64,000 bases of DNA from Streptomyces avidinii (GCF_014650695.1 NZ_BMVL01000003.1:372001-436000); one strand, 5' to 3'. Counted from the stretch's first letter, positions 1 through 10,659 are shown. Notes: generated from the sequence alone by a model not told the origin. Made by a program: numbers and translations.

Positions 1-486
1 GACCGTGCCGATGGCGCTGTGCGAGGGCGTGGGGATCCCCACGAGCAGGCCGAGGTAGCAGACCAGCAGGGCGAGCCAGACGACGTGCCGCCACATGGTG
101 TGCCAGCGCATCGTCGGCAGGTCCCAGACCTTCTCGTACCCGGTCTGGACGGCCGACCCGAAGGTCAGGCCGAACACCGCGAGGGCGGCCAGACCGAAGG
201 CGGTGGTCCGCTCCAGCGCCAGGTCCGCCGCACCGAACAGCATCTCGACCCGGACCCGCGAGGCCTCCGTCACCCCGAGGGCCTGGCCCAGCCACCGGCC
301 GAAGCCCGAGCCGCTCCCGGGCGCTGCTGCCGCGACCACCACCAGCAGCGGCACCAGGGTGAGGAACCCGAGGGCCGCGAAGCCCATCGCCCGGTGCATG
401 AGCTCCATCTCCCGGCCACGGCTCCAGGCCAGCCCCGCCTGGGAGCCCTGGAGCCGGTCGTGGAGCTGCCGAAGGGTGGAGATCAC
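1..486 (-). CDS. YihY/BrkB-family inner-membrane protein, N-terminal part
   Basis: Reading the minus strand from a GTG at 486 gives 162 codons that run off the window start. The protein begins VISTLRQLHDRLQGSQAG, then has a first membrane segment (ALGFLTLVPLLVVVAAA, about residues 40-56), a second hydrophobic stretch near residue 105 and a third near the window edge (WLALLVCYLGLLVG). The sequence EMELMHRAMGFAALGF is typical of streptomycete members of the YihY/BrkB family (once called ribonuclease BN), which are polytopic envelope proteins of unclear function. The start is chosen because homologous-looking sequence begins just after it; its ribosome site is weak. The C-terminal half is missing only because the window ends. 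Confidence 0.75.
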   Translation of the reverse strand, partial: MISTLRQLHDRLQGSQAGLAWSRGREMELMHRAMGFAALGFLTLVPLLVVVAAAAPGSGSGFGRWLGQALGVTEASRVRVEMLFGAADLALERTTAFGLAALAVFGLTFGSAVQTGYEKVWDLPTMRWHTMWRHVVWLALLVCYLGLLVGIPTPSHSAIGTV

Positions 487-576
487 ACCCCATGCCCTAC
501 CCGCGAGCGCCGATACGCTCCCGGCAGCCACCCCGAAATAGGCCCGAAGGGGTGGTTTCGGCCGCCCGGACAGGGC

Positions 577-1878
<1,302 letters not shown>

Positions 1879-1899
1879 TGCCGTCACCTCACCATGAGA

Positions 1900-1917
1900 A
1901 CCGACCGATCATTCGGT
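1900..1917. promoter_or_regulatory. PaaR-like operator upstream of paaK
   Basis: The dyad ACCGA-CC-GATC-AT-TCGGT is symmetric at its outer 5 bp and central GATC. The inner part, ACCG-N6-CGGT (1904-1917), resembles the ACCGNNCGNNCGGT core reported for the TetR-family phenylacetyl-CoA sensor PaaR in corynebacteria. It lies just upstream of the ligase start, where repressor binding would block transcription. The assignment is by motif similarity only; no paaR gene is in the window. Confidence 0.55.
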
Positions 1918-2051
1918 AGATTGCCAGGAATCGGCAGGTGAAAGCAATGACTCGAACGAGTGATCGCCCTTTGTGTCGGCCGGTGGATCGTCAAGATCAG
2001 CGGGATGGCAGACTGCCGGCCGTACCGCGAACCGGGAGGACCGACATCATC

Positions 2052-2573
2052 GTGCGACGGAGACGGGCGCGCACAGCCCTGGCGTCCTTGGCCCTGACCG
2101 CATTGACGGCTACGACGGCGACCGCCTGCGCGTTTCCCTTGCAGGACCTCGGCCCGCTGCCCCCGCGGTTCTCGGGTCCCCCGCTGCCTGCCGACACGGT
2201 GGTGGCGGAGGTGACATCGGTTCTGGCGGCAGAGGGCATCACCGTGGAGAGGGAGCCCTCCGGGGTTCTGGGCAAGTGCTGGGAACGCCTCTCGGGACGT
2301 CATGCGCCGGAGACGGTGGAAGCCGCCCTGAAGGCGGCCGTCGCGCGGGCCCGTTCCGAGCACGGCTGGCAGACCGGCCCCGATACGGGCTTTGAGCGGC
2401 TGACCCTGACGAAGGGCAACTGGACGGTCAGTGCGGGCTTCGCAGCTGACGTGCCACCGGGTGGGCAGGCGCCGGTCATCGTGTCGCTGACGTGCGTGGA
2501 CGGCGGCGACACCACCACCGCCCCCACGGCGCCCTCTGCCCCGACCGCGGTACCCGCGCCGGCGTCGACCTGA
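2052..2573 (+). CDS. putative secreted protein, function unknown
   Basis: A 173-residue protein with an N-terminal export signal: RRRRAR, then a hydrophobic run ALASLALTALTAT ending ATACAFP. The cysteine could be a lipidation site, but the preceding residues are a poor lipobox, so ordinary secretion is equally possible. The mature part contains one Cys pair candidate (GVLGKCWERL and SLTCVDGG) and ends in a Pro/Ala/Thr-rich tail. The GTG at 2052 is chosen over an ATG at 1938 because the signal peptide begins there and GGGAGGA lies about 11 nt upstream; the upstream extension is Arg/Asp-rich and unlike a leader. It sits between paaK and the acyl-CoA synthetase on the opposite strand. I do not recognise the family. 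Confidence 0.65.
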   Translation: MRRRRARTALASLALTALTATTATACAFPLQDLGPLPPRFSGPPLPADTVVAEVTSVLAAEGITVEREPSGVLGKCWERLSGRHAPETVEAALKAAVARARSEHGWQTGPDTGFERLTLTKGNWTVSAGFAADVPPGGQAPVIVSLTCVDGGDTTTAPTAPSAPTAVPAPAST

Positions 2574-2615
2574 GCGAGCGCCGGGGCACGCGAACATCGC
2601 CCGGACGGAGCCCGG

Positions 2616-4244
2616 CTAAGCCGTGTCCGCCTCCGTCGCCACCGCCTTCGCCCAGCGGTAGTCCGCCTTGCCGCTCGGGGAGCGCTGGATCTCGGGCGCG
2701 ATCACCAGCTGGCGCGGGATCTTGTACCCCGCGAGCCTGGTGCGGCAGTGGCTCTGGATCTGGTCCAGGGACGGCGCCGGGGCGCCCTCCCGGACCTGCA
2801 CCACCGCGGCCACGTGGCTGCCCCAGGTCGGGTCCGCGACTCCCGCGACCAGGGCGTCGTACACGTCGGGGTGGGACTTCAGCGCCTGCTCCACCTCTTC
2901 CGGGTACACCTTCTCGCCGCCCGTGTTGATGCACTGCGAGCCGCGTCCGAGCACCGTGACGATGCCCTGCTCGTCCACGGTCGCCATGTCGCCGAGGAGC
3001 ACCCAGCGCTCCGTGCCCTTCTGGAAGAAGGTCTCGGCGGTCTTCGCCGCGTCGTTGTAGTAGCCGAGCGGTACGTGCCCGCGCTGGGCGAGGCGTCCCG
3101 GTACTCCCACCCCCACCGGCTCGTGCGTCACCGGATCCACCACCTGCGTACGGTCGTTGACCTCCAGCCGGAAGCCCTTCTCCGGGCCGGAGTCGTCCGT
3201 GGCGCGCCCGTTGGACCCGGACTCGGACGATCCGAAGTTGTTCAGGAGCAGCACGTTCGGCACCAGCCGCTGGAACTCCGCGCGCACCGTCTCCGACATG
3301 ATCGCCCCGGATGAGGAGACGCTGAACAGCGAAGACAGGTCCGCGCCCTTGAGCGGCCCGTTCAGGGCGTCGATCAGCGGCCGCAGCATCGCGTCGCCGA
3401 CCAGCGACACGCTGGAGACCTTCTCCTTCTCGATGGTGCGGAGTACCTCCTCGGGCGCGTACTTGCGGTGGATGACCACCCGCTGGCCGTAGTTGAAGGC
3501 GATGAACGAGGTGAGTGTCGACGTGCCGTGCATCAGCGGCGGGGCCGGGAAGAAGGTGAGCCCGGCGCCGCGCGCCCGGACCCGCTCGGCCAGCTCCTCC
3601 GGCCGCTTCACCGGCTCGCCCGACGGTTCGCCGCCGAAGAGCCCGGCGAAGAAGAGGTCCTCGGCCCGCCACATCACGCCCTTGGGCATGCCCGTCGTGC
3701 CACCGGTGTAGATGATGAACAGGTCGTCGGGGCTGCGCAGCGGGAACCCGCGGTCGGGTGAGCCGGCCGCCTCGGCCTCCGCGTACGGGACCGGCGCGAT
3801 CGCCGGCTCCGGGGCGCCCTCGGGGGCCCGGCCGACCCGGATCAGGTGCCGGAGCCCCGTCGTCTGCGGCAGCGCGGCCGCGACCCGTTCGGTGAACTCG
3901 CCCTCGAAGACCAGGGCGGCGAGATCGGCGTCGTTGTAGAGGTAGACCAGCTCCTCCTCCACATAACGGTAGTTGACGTTCACCGGGACCAGTCGGGCTT
4001 TCAGGCAGGCCAATACGGTCTGCAGGTACTCGATCCCGTTGTAGAGGTGGAGGCCCAGGTGCTCTCCGGCCTTCAGCCCGCTGTCCAGCAGGTGGTGCGC
4101 AATCCGGTTCGCCGCCGTGTCGAGCTCCGCGTACGTCAGGCGGCGCTCGGCGCCGGTCCCGGGGTGGTCCACGTACACCAGGGCCTCGCGGTCCGGGACC
4201 ACGTCCACGACCGACTCGAACAGGTCGGCAAGGTTGTACTCCAC
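2616..4244 (-). CDS. fadD19: FadD19-like acyl/steroid side-chain-CoA ligase
   Basis: A 542-residue acyl-CoA synthetase of the AMP-forming superfamily. Visible motifs are the P-loop YTGGTTGMPKGVMW (about residues 178-191), NNFGSSESG, the hinge region LGRGSQCINTGGEKVYPEE and the C-terminal lysine motif SPSGKADYRWAK. This combination, including the GVMWR and INTGGEKVYPEEVE wording, closely resembles FadD19/FadD17 of mycobacteria, which activate C26 or C24-branched sterol side-chain acids. The GTG at 4244 is chosen because GGAGGA sits a few bases upstream and the next 27 in-frame residues are unlike the family. It is divergent from the hydratase at 4411, exactly as fadD19 and echA19 are in Mycobacterium tuberculosis. 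Substrate is inferred, not shown. Confidence 0.82.
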   Translation of the reverse strand: MEYNLADLFESVVDVVPDREALVYVDHPGTGAERRLTYAELDTAANRIAHHLLDSGLKAGEHLGLHLYNGIEYLQTVLACLKARLVPVNVNYRYVEEELVYLYNDADLAALVFEGEFTERVAAALPQTTGLRHLIRVGRAPEGAPEPAIAPVPYAEAEAAGSPDRGFPLRSPDDLFIIYTGGTTGMPKGVMWRAEDLFFAGLFGGEPSGEPVKRPEELAERVRARGAGLTFFPAPPLMHGTSTLTSFIAFNYGQRVVIHRKYAPEEVLRTIEKEKVSSVSLVGDAMLRPLIDALNGPLKGADLSSLFSVSSSGAIMSETVRAEFQRLVPNVLLLNNFGSSESGSNGRATDDSGPEKGFRLEVNDRTQVVDPVTHEPVGVGVPGRLAQRGHVPLGYYNDAAKTAETFFQKGTERWVLLGDMATVDEQGIVTVLGRGSQCINTGGEKVYPEEVEQALKSHPDVYDALVAGVADPTWGSHVAAVVQVREGAPAPSLDQIQSHCRTRLAGYKIPRQLVIAPEIQRSPSGKADYRWAKAVATEADTA

Positions 4245-4329
4245 CGTTCCTCCTGACCCCGTGACTGGTCTGCTCCGGCGGTCATTAGAGCGTCGGAGAC
4301 GGCAACTGGGAAGGGCACCGCTCAAGAAA

Positions 4330-4346
4330 TCTGACTGGGTGTCAGA
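4330..4346. promoter_or_regulatory. dyad operator, copy 1 (shared with kstD promoter)
   Basis: Perfect inverted repeat TCTGAC-TGGGT-GTCAGA between the divergent FadD19-like and EchA19-like genes. The same spacing and almost the same arms recur upstream of the KstD-like gene at 16887-16903. Its position suits a repressor acting on both divergent promoters. It does not look like the mycobacterial KstR site, which has an AAC/GTT core. Confidence 0.6.
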
Positions 4347-4410
4347 AAACTATTGAACTGCACCCTCCCCTACTGCAACCTGTTCTAGGTCTTGAGACGG
4401 GAGGACGGCA

Positions 4411-5211
4411 ATGGGTGGGACAGAACACCTGACCGTGGATCGGCACGGCGCCACGCTGGTGCTCACCATGAACAGGCCCGAGGCGAAGAACGCGCTCTCG
4501 CTGCCGCTGCTGGTGGGGCTGTACGACGGCTGGCTGGAGGCGGACGCCGACGACGGGATCCGTTCCATCGTCCTGACCGGCGCCGGCGGGGACTTCTGCG
4601 CCGGAATGGACCTCAAGGCCCTGGCCGGCAAGGGAATGGGGGGCGACCAGTACCGGGACCGCCTGAAGGCCGACCCCGACCTGCACTGGAAGGCGATGCT
4701 GCGCCACCACCGCCCGCGCAAGCCGGTCATCGCGGCGGTGGAGGGGTACTGCGTGGCGGGCGGTACGGAGATCCTCCAGGGCACGGACATCCGGGTCGCC
4801 GCCGAGGGCGCCACCTTCGGGCTGTTCGAGGTCAAGCGCGGGCTCTTCCCGATCGGCGGCTCCACGGTGCGGCTGCCGCGGCAGATCCCGCGGACGCACG
4901 CCCTGGAGATGCTGCTGACCGGACGTCCCTACTCCGCGGCGGAGGCCGAACGGATCGGGCTGGTCGGGCGGGTGGTGCCGGACGGTACGGCGCTGGCGGC
5001 CGCCCTGGAGGTCGCGGAGCGGATCAACGCGTGCGGGCCGCTGGCGGTGGAGGCCGTCAAGGCGTCGGTCTACGAGACCGCGGAGCTGACGGAGCGGGAG
5101 GGGCTGGCGTCGGAACTCCTGCGGGGGTGGCCGATCTTCGACACGGCCGATGCGAAGGAGGGGGCGCGGGCCTTCGCGGAGAAGCGGCCCGCGGTGTATC
5201 GGCGCGAGTAG
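4411..5211 (+). CDS. echA19: enoyl-CoA hydratase/isomerase family protein (EchA19-like)
   Basis: A 266-residue crotonase-fold protein. The oxyanion-hole region is GDFCAGMDLKAL (about residues 63-74). The first catalytic glutamate position is in VAGGTEI and the second is in FGLFEVKRGLFPIGG, both preserved, so hydratase activity is plausible. GGGAGGACGGCA precedes the ATG at 4411, giving a well-placed ribosome site. It is divergent from the FadD19-like ligase, the arrangement of fadD19/echA19 in the mycobacterial cholesterol region, where EchA19 hydrates a steroid side-chain enoyl-CoA. The three Ltp-module genes follow 250 nt downstream. General enoyl-CoA hydratase activity is secure; steroid specificity is inferred from neighbours. 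Confidence 0.82.
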   Translation: MGGTEHLTVDRHGATLVLTMNRPEAKNALSLPLLVGLYDGWLEADADDGIRSIVLTGAGGDFCAGMDLKALAGKGMGGDQYRDRLKADPDLHWKAMLRHHRPRKPVIAAVEGYCVAGGTEILQGTDIRVAAEGATFGLFEVKRGLFPIGGSTVRLPRQIPRTHALEMLLTGRPYSAAEAERIGLVGRVVPDGTALAAALEVAERINACGPLAVEAVKASVYETAELTEREGLASELLRGWPIFDTADAKEGARAFAEKRPAVYRRE

Positions 5212-5269
5212 TTCGGGCCGCGCGCCTGCCCGTGCCCGTGGCTGCGCCCGTGCCCGGGTGCGGCGCCGT

Positions 5270-5355
5270 TGCCGGGGGCGCCGCCCCCGGACCCCCGCGC
5301 CTCAAACGCCGGCGGGGCTGAGATGGCGCCTCAAACGCCGGTGGGGCTGAGATGG
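5270..5355. repeat. Streptomyces-type intergenic repeat, two tandem cores
   Basis: A stem GCCGGGGGCG/CGCCCCCGG is followed by CTCAAACGCCGGCGGGGCTG (5301-5320) and then a second copy with one change (5330-5349, CGGTGGGGCTG), each followed by AGATGG. Weaker derivatives (GGCTGAAAGG, GGGCTGAGCG) run to about 5430. The CTCAAACGCCGG...GGGGCTGA wording is one I recognise as scattered through Streptomyces intergenic regions, often after genes. Here it fills most of the 250-nt gap between the hydratase and the DUF35 gene and may act as a terminator or processing site. Confidence 0.7.
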
Positions 5356-5463
5356 TGCCGGCCCGGCTGAAAGGGCGTCGGCGGGCTGAGCGAGCGTCGG
5401 CCGGGCCGGAAGGGCGCCGCCCGGGGCTGAAAACATCGGAATCGATCGCATCGGAGAATCGCC

Positions 5464-6423
5464 ATGACAGCTGCCTCCCCACCGGAGGTGCTCCGCGCGC
5501 CCCTCGTCGTCGAGTTCCCCTTCACCCGGTCCCTCGGGCCCGTCCAGAGCGCCTTCCTCACCGGGCTGCGCGAGGGCGTCGTCCTCGGGGTGAAGACCTC
5601 CGACGGCAAGGTGATGGTCCCGCCCGTCGAGTACGACCCCGTCACCGCAGAGGAGATCCGCGAGCTCGTCGAGGTCGGCGCCACCGGCACCGTCACCACC
5701 TGGGCGTGGAACGACCGGCCCCGCCCCCAGCAGCCCCTGGACACCCCCTTCGCCTGGGTGCTGGTCAAGCTCGACGGAGCGGACACCGCCCTCCTGCACG
5801 CCCTCGACGCACCCGGCCCCGACGCCGTCCGCACCGGCATGCGCGTACGCGTCCGCTGGGCCGCCGAACGCACCGGCGCCATCACCGACATCGCCTGCTT
5901 CGAACCGTACGGGGGGCCCGGGGGCGGGGGGCCCGTGCCGCACGACGGGGGCTTCGCCGATGCCGTCACCGGCATCGTCGCCGAGGCCCGCCTCGACTAC
6001 GTCTACAGCCCCGGCCGCGCCCAGACCGCGTACATCAACGCCCTCTCCGAGCGGCGGACCGTCGGCGAGCGCTGCCCCTCCTGCCACAAGGTGTACGTCC
6101 CGCCGCGCGGTGCCTGCCCCACCTGCGGGGTCGCCACCACCGACCAGGTCGAGGTCGGCCCGGCCGGCACGGTCACCACCTACTGCATCGTCAACATCAA
6201 GGCCAAGAACCTCGACATCGAAGTGCCCTACGTCTACGCCCACATCGCCCTCGACGGCGCCGGCCTCGCCCTCCACGGCCGGATCGGCGGCATCCCCTAC
6301 GACCAGGTCCGCATGGGCCTGCGCGTCGAGCCCGTCTGGACCGAGGGCGGCCGCCACCCCGACCACTACCGCCCCACCGGCGAACCGGACGCGGACTACG
6401 ACGCGTACAAGGAGCTCATCTGA
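5464..6423 (+). CDS. tandem DUF35 OB-fold protein, partner of Ltp lyases
   Basis: A 319-residue protein with two DUF35-like halves. The first (about 1-150) has an OB-fold-like ending but no zinc cysteines; the second (about 195-300) has an intact zinc ribbon, C204-P-S-C207 and C218-P-T-C221, followed by an acyl-CoA-binding OB fold. DUF35 proteins form complexes with thiolase-like SCP-x/Ltp proteins and bind the CoA substrate. The M. tuberculosis neighbour of ltp4 and ltp3 (Rv3521) is of this type. GGAG lies 7 nt before the ATG. The stop overlaps the next start by one base (TGATG), so it is translationally coupled to the Ltp4-like gene. Expected role: subunit of a sterol side-chain retro-aldolase complex. 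Confidence 0.82.
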   Translation: MTAASPPEVLRAPLVVEFPFTRSLGPVQSAFLTGLREGVVLGVKTSDGKVMVPPVEYDPVTAEEIRELVEVGATGTVTTWAWNDRPRPQQPLDTPFAWVLVKLDGADTALLHALDAPGPDAVRTGMRVRVRWAAERTGAITDIACFEPYGGPGGGGPVPHDGGFADAVTGIVAEARLDYVYSPGRAQTAYINALSERRTVGERCPSCHKVYVPPRGACPTCGVATTDQVEVGPAGTVTTYCIVNIKAKNLDIEVPYVYAHIALDGAGLALHGRIGGIPYDQVRMGLRVEPVWTEGGRHPDHYRPTGEPDADYDAYKELI

Positions 6424-7477
6424 TGGCCCGATACGCCCGCGAGGTCGCCGTGGTCGCCTTCGCGCAGAGCGACCACCTGCGCCGCACCGACGAGCTCAGC
6501 GAGGTGGAGATGGTCATGCCCGTCCTCCACCGCGTGCTGGCCGCGACCGGCCTGAAGGCCGGCGAGATCGGCTTCACCTGTTCCGGCTCCAGCGACTACC
6601 TCGCCGGACGCGCCTTCTCCTTCACCATGACCCTCGACGGGGTCGGGGCCTGGCCGCCGATCTCCGAGTCGCACGTCGAGATGGACGGCGCCTGGGCCCT
6701 CTACGAGGCCTGGGTCAAGATCCAGACGGGCGAGGCGGACACCGCGCTGGTCTACTCGTACGGGAAGTCCTCGCCCGGTTCCGTGCGCGACGTCCTCACC
6801 CGCCAGCTCGACCCGTACTACGTCGCTCCGCTCTGGCCCGACTCGGTGGCCCTGGCCGCCCTCCAGGCCCAGGCCCTGATCGACGCGGGCGAGACCGACG
6901 AGAGCGCCCTGGCCGCCGTCGGCGCGCGCAGCCGGGCCGACGCCGAGGCCAACCCGCACGCCCAGCTCCGCGGCCCCGTCCCGCAGGGCGACTACCAGGT
7001 CCGGCCGCTGCGCACCGGGGACTGCCCGCCCGTCGGCGACGGCGCCGCCGCCGTCGTCCTGGCCGCGGGCGACCTCGCGCGGCAGCTGTGCGAACGCCCC
7101 GCCTGGATCACCGGCATCGACCACCGCATCGAGGCCCACAGCCTGGGTCTGCGCGACCTCACCGACTCCCCGTCCACCCGGCTCGCCGCCGAACGCGCGG
7201 GGGTCTTCGAGGCTCCGGTGGACACGGCCGAACTGCACGCGCCCTTCTCCTCCCAGGAGGTCGTGCTCCGCAAGGCGCTCGGGATCACCGACGGCGTGGC
7301 CGTCAACCCCTCCGGGGGAGCGCTCGCCGCCAACCCGATGATGGCCGCCGGTCTGATCCGCATCGGCGAGGCGGCCGCCCGGATCCACCGCGGCGCATCA
7401 CAACGGGCCGTCGCCCACGCCACGTCCGGCCCCTGCCTCCAGCAGAACCTGGTCGCTGTCCTGGAAGGGGACCCGAG

Positions 7478-7481
<4 letters not shown>
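6423..7481 (+). CDS. ltp4: thiolase-like lipid-transfer protein, Ltp4-like aldol-lyase
   Basis: A 352-residue thiolase-fold protein of the SCP-x/Ltp branch, beginning MARYAREVAVVAFAQS. Near the C-terminus it has VNPSGGALAANPMMAAG where thiolases carry their catalytic His loop. No cysteine sits at the usual nucleophile position (ISESHVEMDGAW). Loss of that cysteine marks retro-aldol lyases such as Ltp2, so true thiolysis is unlikely. Length and order (DUF35, about 350 aa, about 390 aa) match Rv3521-ltp4-ltp3. Ltp3 and Ltp4 of Rhodococcus rhodochrous are needed to cleave C24-branched sterol side chains. It overlaps the DUF35 gene by one base and the next gene by four, so all three should be made in balanced amounts. 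Confidence 0.78.
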
Positions 7482-8644
<1,163 letters not shown>

Positions 8645-8777
8645 ACAAGGGCCCGGCCGACGACGGAGGGGCCGGCCGGGGAGCCGGACCGGCCACGGGT
8701 GACGCACCGTGGCCTGTCCGGCACCCGCTGCGGTGGTTAACCTTGCCCCCGGACGACGTACCGGGAGGAGCACGCAC

Positions 8778-9017
8778 GTGGCCGAGAGCATGACTTCACA
8801 GCCCCTCGCTGGCTGGGGGAAGCCGGACCTCGATCTCACCGAGGCCGAGTGGCAGTCGAGCAGCCGGGGAGCGGGCGACGTCCAGATCGCCTTCGTCGAG
8901 GGTTTCATCGCGATGCGCAACAGCGAGCGCCCCGAGAGCCCTTCGCTGATCTTCTCGCCGGACGAGTGGCACAAGTTCGTACTGAACGCGCGGGGCGGTG
9001 AGTTCGACCTGACCTAG
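8778..9017 (+). CDS. DUF397 domain protein
   Basis: A 79-residue protein of the DUF397 family, small cytoplasmic proteins abundant in Streptomyces and often partnered with XRE regulators. Typical features are EAEWQSSSRG near residue 28, the middle VQIAFVEGFIAMRNS, and the ending FSPDEWHKFVLNARGGEFD. GGGAGGAG ends 7 nt before the GTG at 8778, which fixes the start; ATG at 8790 is a weaker choice. No XRE partner gene is adjacent, which is unusual. The stop codon TAG overlaps the first base of an inverted-repeat element. Confidence 0.85.
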   Translation: MAESMTSQPLAGWGKPDLDLTEAEWQSSSRGAGDVQIAFVEGFIAMRNSERPESPSLIFSPDEWHKFVLNARGGEFDLT

Positions 9018-9179
9018 GCCGTCTCTTCCGGATCCTGCCGGGCCCGCGGCGCCCGGCACCGCACCTCGCTGCGTTGCCGGGCCCGCGCCAGTACGTCCGG
9101 TACAAGGACGACCCTCCGCCTTGCGATGTACGGCACCGGACGCCGCGGGCTCGGCCGACAGGAACCGAAAGAGACGGCC
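9017..9179. repeat. 163-bp element with imperfect terminal inverted repeats
   Basis: The left end GGCCGTCTCTTCCGGATC (from 9017) and the right end, read on the other strand, agree at 22 of 25 positions. A shorter relative with perfect 22-bp arms lies at 43708-43768. Both begin at the G of a TAG stop codon. It looks like a small non-coding mobile or palindromic element (MITE-like); no transposase is present. Beyond it, 9180-9326 shows no supported gene. Confidence 0.55.
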
Positions 9180-9326
9180 CAGGGATCCACGGGTATCCCG
9201 CACCGGGCGCACCACCGGCGCACCACCGGGCGCGGAGCCGCCGCCCCGGTGGGCCGCCGAATCCCGTTGCGCCCCAGGGGGCGCCCCGGCAGGATGGGTC
9301 CGTGACGATCAACCGCCGAAAGGGCG

Positions 9327-10187
9327 ATGCCGCGTAGACGGCCCGGCGCGCTGCGCGCCGCACGAGGAACCCACGCCGGTCGGCGGCCACCCGCCTGGGC
9401 GCGCGAACTGCCGCCCGTGGACCGGCTGTCGACCTCCGTGAGCGCCGAGGTCCAGTGGACGGCCCCCGGCCGCCACCACCCGCTCGGGGATCTGTTGCGG
9501 CGCTACCGCGCCTTCCTGCGGAGCCCCGGCTCCGGCCTGCGGCCGACCCGCGCCGTCTGCCCGGCCCCGCTGTGCGCGCTCGACGACGTCGCCGTGGTCC
9601 GGGACGAGCTCGCCGACGCGTACCGGGCCCTGCCGCCCGAGGCCCGGTACGCACTGGGCCGCGTACTGCGGCTCCTCGACGCGGAGTTTCGCAGGCGGAC
9701 CGTGTTCGACCGGGACGCCGCCACCACGGACCGGTCGGGGAGCCCGCGCCCGTGGTGGCACCGGCGGCTCTACGCGTACGAGTGACACCTGCCGGAGTTC
9801 CGGTTCGACGCCGCGCGGTACGAGGCCGAGGTCCGCCGGGCGGATCTGGACCGAGCCTGGGAGTGGCAGGCCCGGACGGTGGCGGGGCTGCTGGCGGAGC
9901 GGCTCCGGGCGGACGCGGACCGGTCGCGGCGGTGGGAGTGCGAGCCGGCCGCGGTGTGGACCGGCCGGAACGAACCGGAGCGCCTGCAACTGGTCCTGAT
10001 CCACCCGGATCTGCGTGCCGACCGGGACGGTCGGCCGTGGCTGCAGCTCGGGGTGACCCTGGACGTCGGCGACGGGGACCCGGCGGCGGTGGCGGACCGC
10101 CTCGCGGCGCACCTGGCGTCCGGTGACCGACAGGAGCTCGCCGAGGTAGGGGGCCGCTCCGTGCACTACTCCGAGGACTACCCATGA
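9327..10187 (+). pseudogene. hypothetical protein gene interrupted by in-frame TGA
   Basis: A single reading frame runs from the ATG at 9327 to a stop at 10185 but is broken by a TGA at 9783-9785. The part before reads ...RRLYAYE and the part after continues in the same frame HLPEFRFDAARYEAEVRRADLDRAWEW..., with no change in codon character. Together they make about 286 residues. A tryptophan codon TGG changed to TGA is the simplest explanation. The second part could be re-initiated at the GTG at 9879. A GTG at 9302, preceded by a -10-like CAGGAT, opens only 11 codons in another frame and may mark further decay of the 5' end. I do not recognise the family; helical, charged segments dominate. 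Confidence 0.55.
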
Positions 10188-10239
10188 ACCGGAGCCCCGA
10201 CCCCCACGGCCGCGGACCGGGAACAGCCGGGGCGATCGG

Positions 10240-10245
10240 TAGGGT
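10240..10245 (+). promoter_or_regulatory. -10 element for leaderless transcript
   Basis: TAGGGT ends 6 nt before the ATG at 10252, the spacing expected when transcription starts at the first base of the start codon. No Shine-Dalgarno sequence is seen for this gene. The same TAGGGT-N6-ATG arrangement precedes the gene at 39502, and TACCAT-N6-ATG the gene at 14516. Confidence 0.45.
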
Positions 10246-10251
10246 GGCCGT

Positions 10252-10659
10252 ATGAGTGGAGAGCATGACCTGCGGAAACTCCTGAGCGGGATGCGGCCCG
10301 AGCTGAATGAGGGCCGGTACGTCTTCTGTACCGTCGCCGGCAGCACCGTCCCCGCCGGGACCGCCCCCGTCGCCACCGTCCTGGAGGCCGAGGGCCTCAC
10401 CCTGGTGCTGCGCCAGGAGGACGCCGACGCGGCCGGGCTCGCCTACGACTGCACCGCCGGCTGGATCACCCTGCGGATCCACTCCGCGCTCGATGCCGTC
10501 GGGCTCACCGCCGCCTTCGCCGCCGAGCTCGGCGCACACGGTCTGAGCTGCAACGTCATCGCCGGTTACCACCACGACCACCTCTTCGTGGACGCCGACC
10601 GGGCCGCCGAGGCCGTGGCCGTCCTGCAAGGCCTCGCCACCCGCTCCGCACAGGACTGA
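10252..10659 (+). CDS. ACT domain protein (COG3602/DUF2241-like)
   Basis: A 135-residue protein. The first half (about 10-65) and second half (about 70-130, GWITLRIHSALDAVGLTAAFAAELGAHGLSCNVIAGYHHDHLFVD) form the two ACT-like units typical of this family. The closing YHHDHLFVDADRAAEAVAVL is a family signature. ACT folds bind small ligands such as amino acids, but the ligand of this group is not known. No ribosome site is visible; a -10-like hexamer 6 nt upstream suggests a leaderless message. It stands alone between a broken gene and a LuxR-type ATPase gene. Confidence 0.8.
   Translation: MSGEHDLRKLLSGMRPELNEGRYVFCTVAGSTVPAGTAPVATVLEAEGLTLVLRQEDADAAGLAYDCTAGWITLRIHSALDAVGLTAAFAAELGAHGLSCNVIAGYHHDHLFVDADRAAEAVAVLQGLATRSAQD

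Noticed and set aside
4330..4346. KstR binding site
   Set aside because: KstR sites have an AAC/GTT-type core; this dyad is TCTGA/TCAGA, so a different regulator is more likely.
5299..5430. CRISPR-like array from the repeated CTCAAACGCC units
   Set aside because: Only two good copies, no uniform spacers and no cas genes; it matches a common Streptomyces intergenic repeat.
9783..9785. The in-frame TGA as a selenocysteine codon
   Set aside because: No selenoprotein family resemblance and no obvious SECIS-like hairpin directly after; a point mutation is simpler.
9309..10400. 363-residue minus-strand frame opposite the interrupted gene
   Set aside because: Composition is that of an antisense shadow and it crosses two genes; the plus-strand frame has better structure despite the stop.
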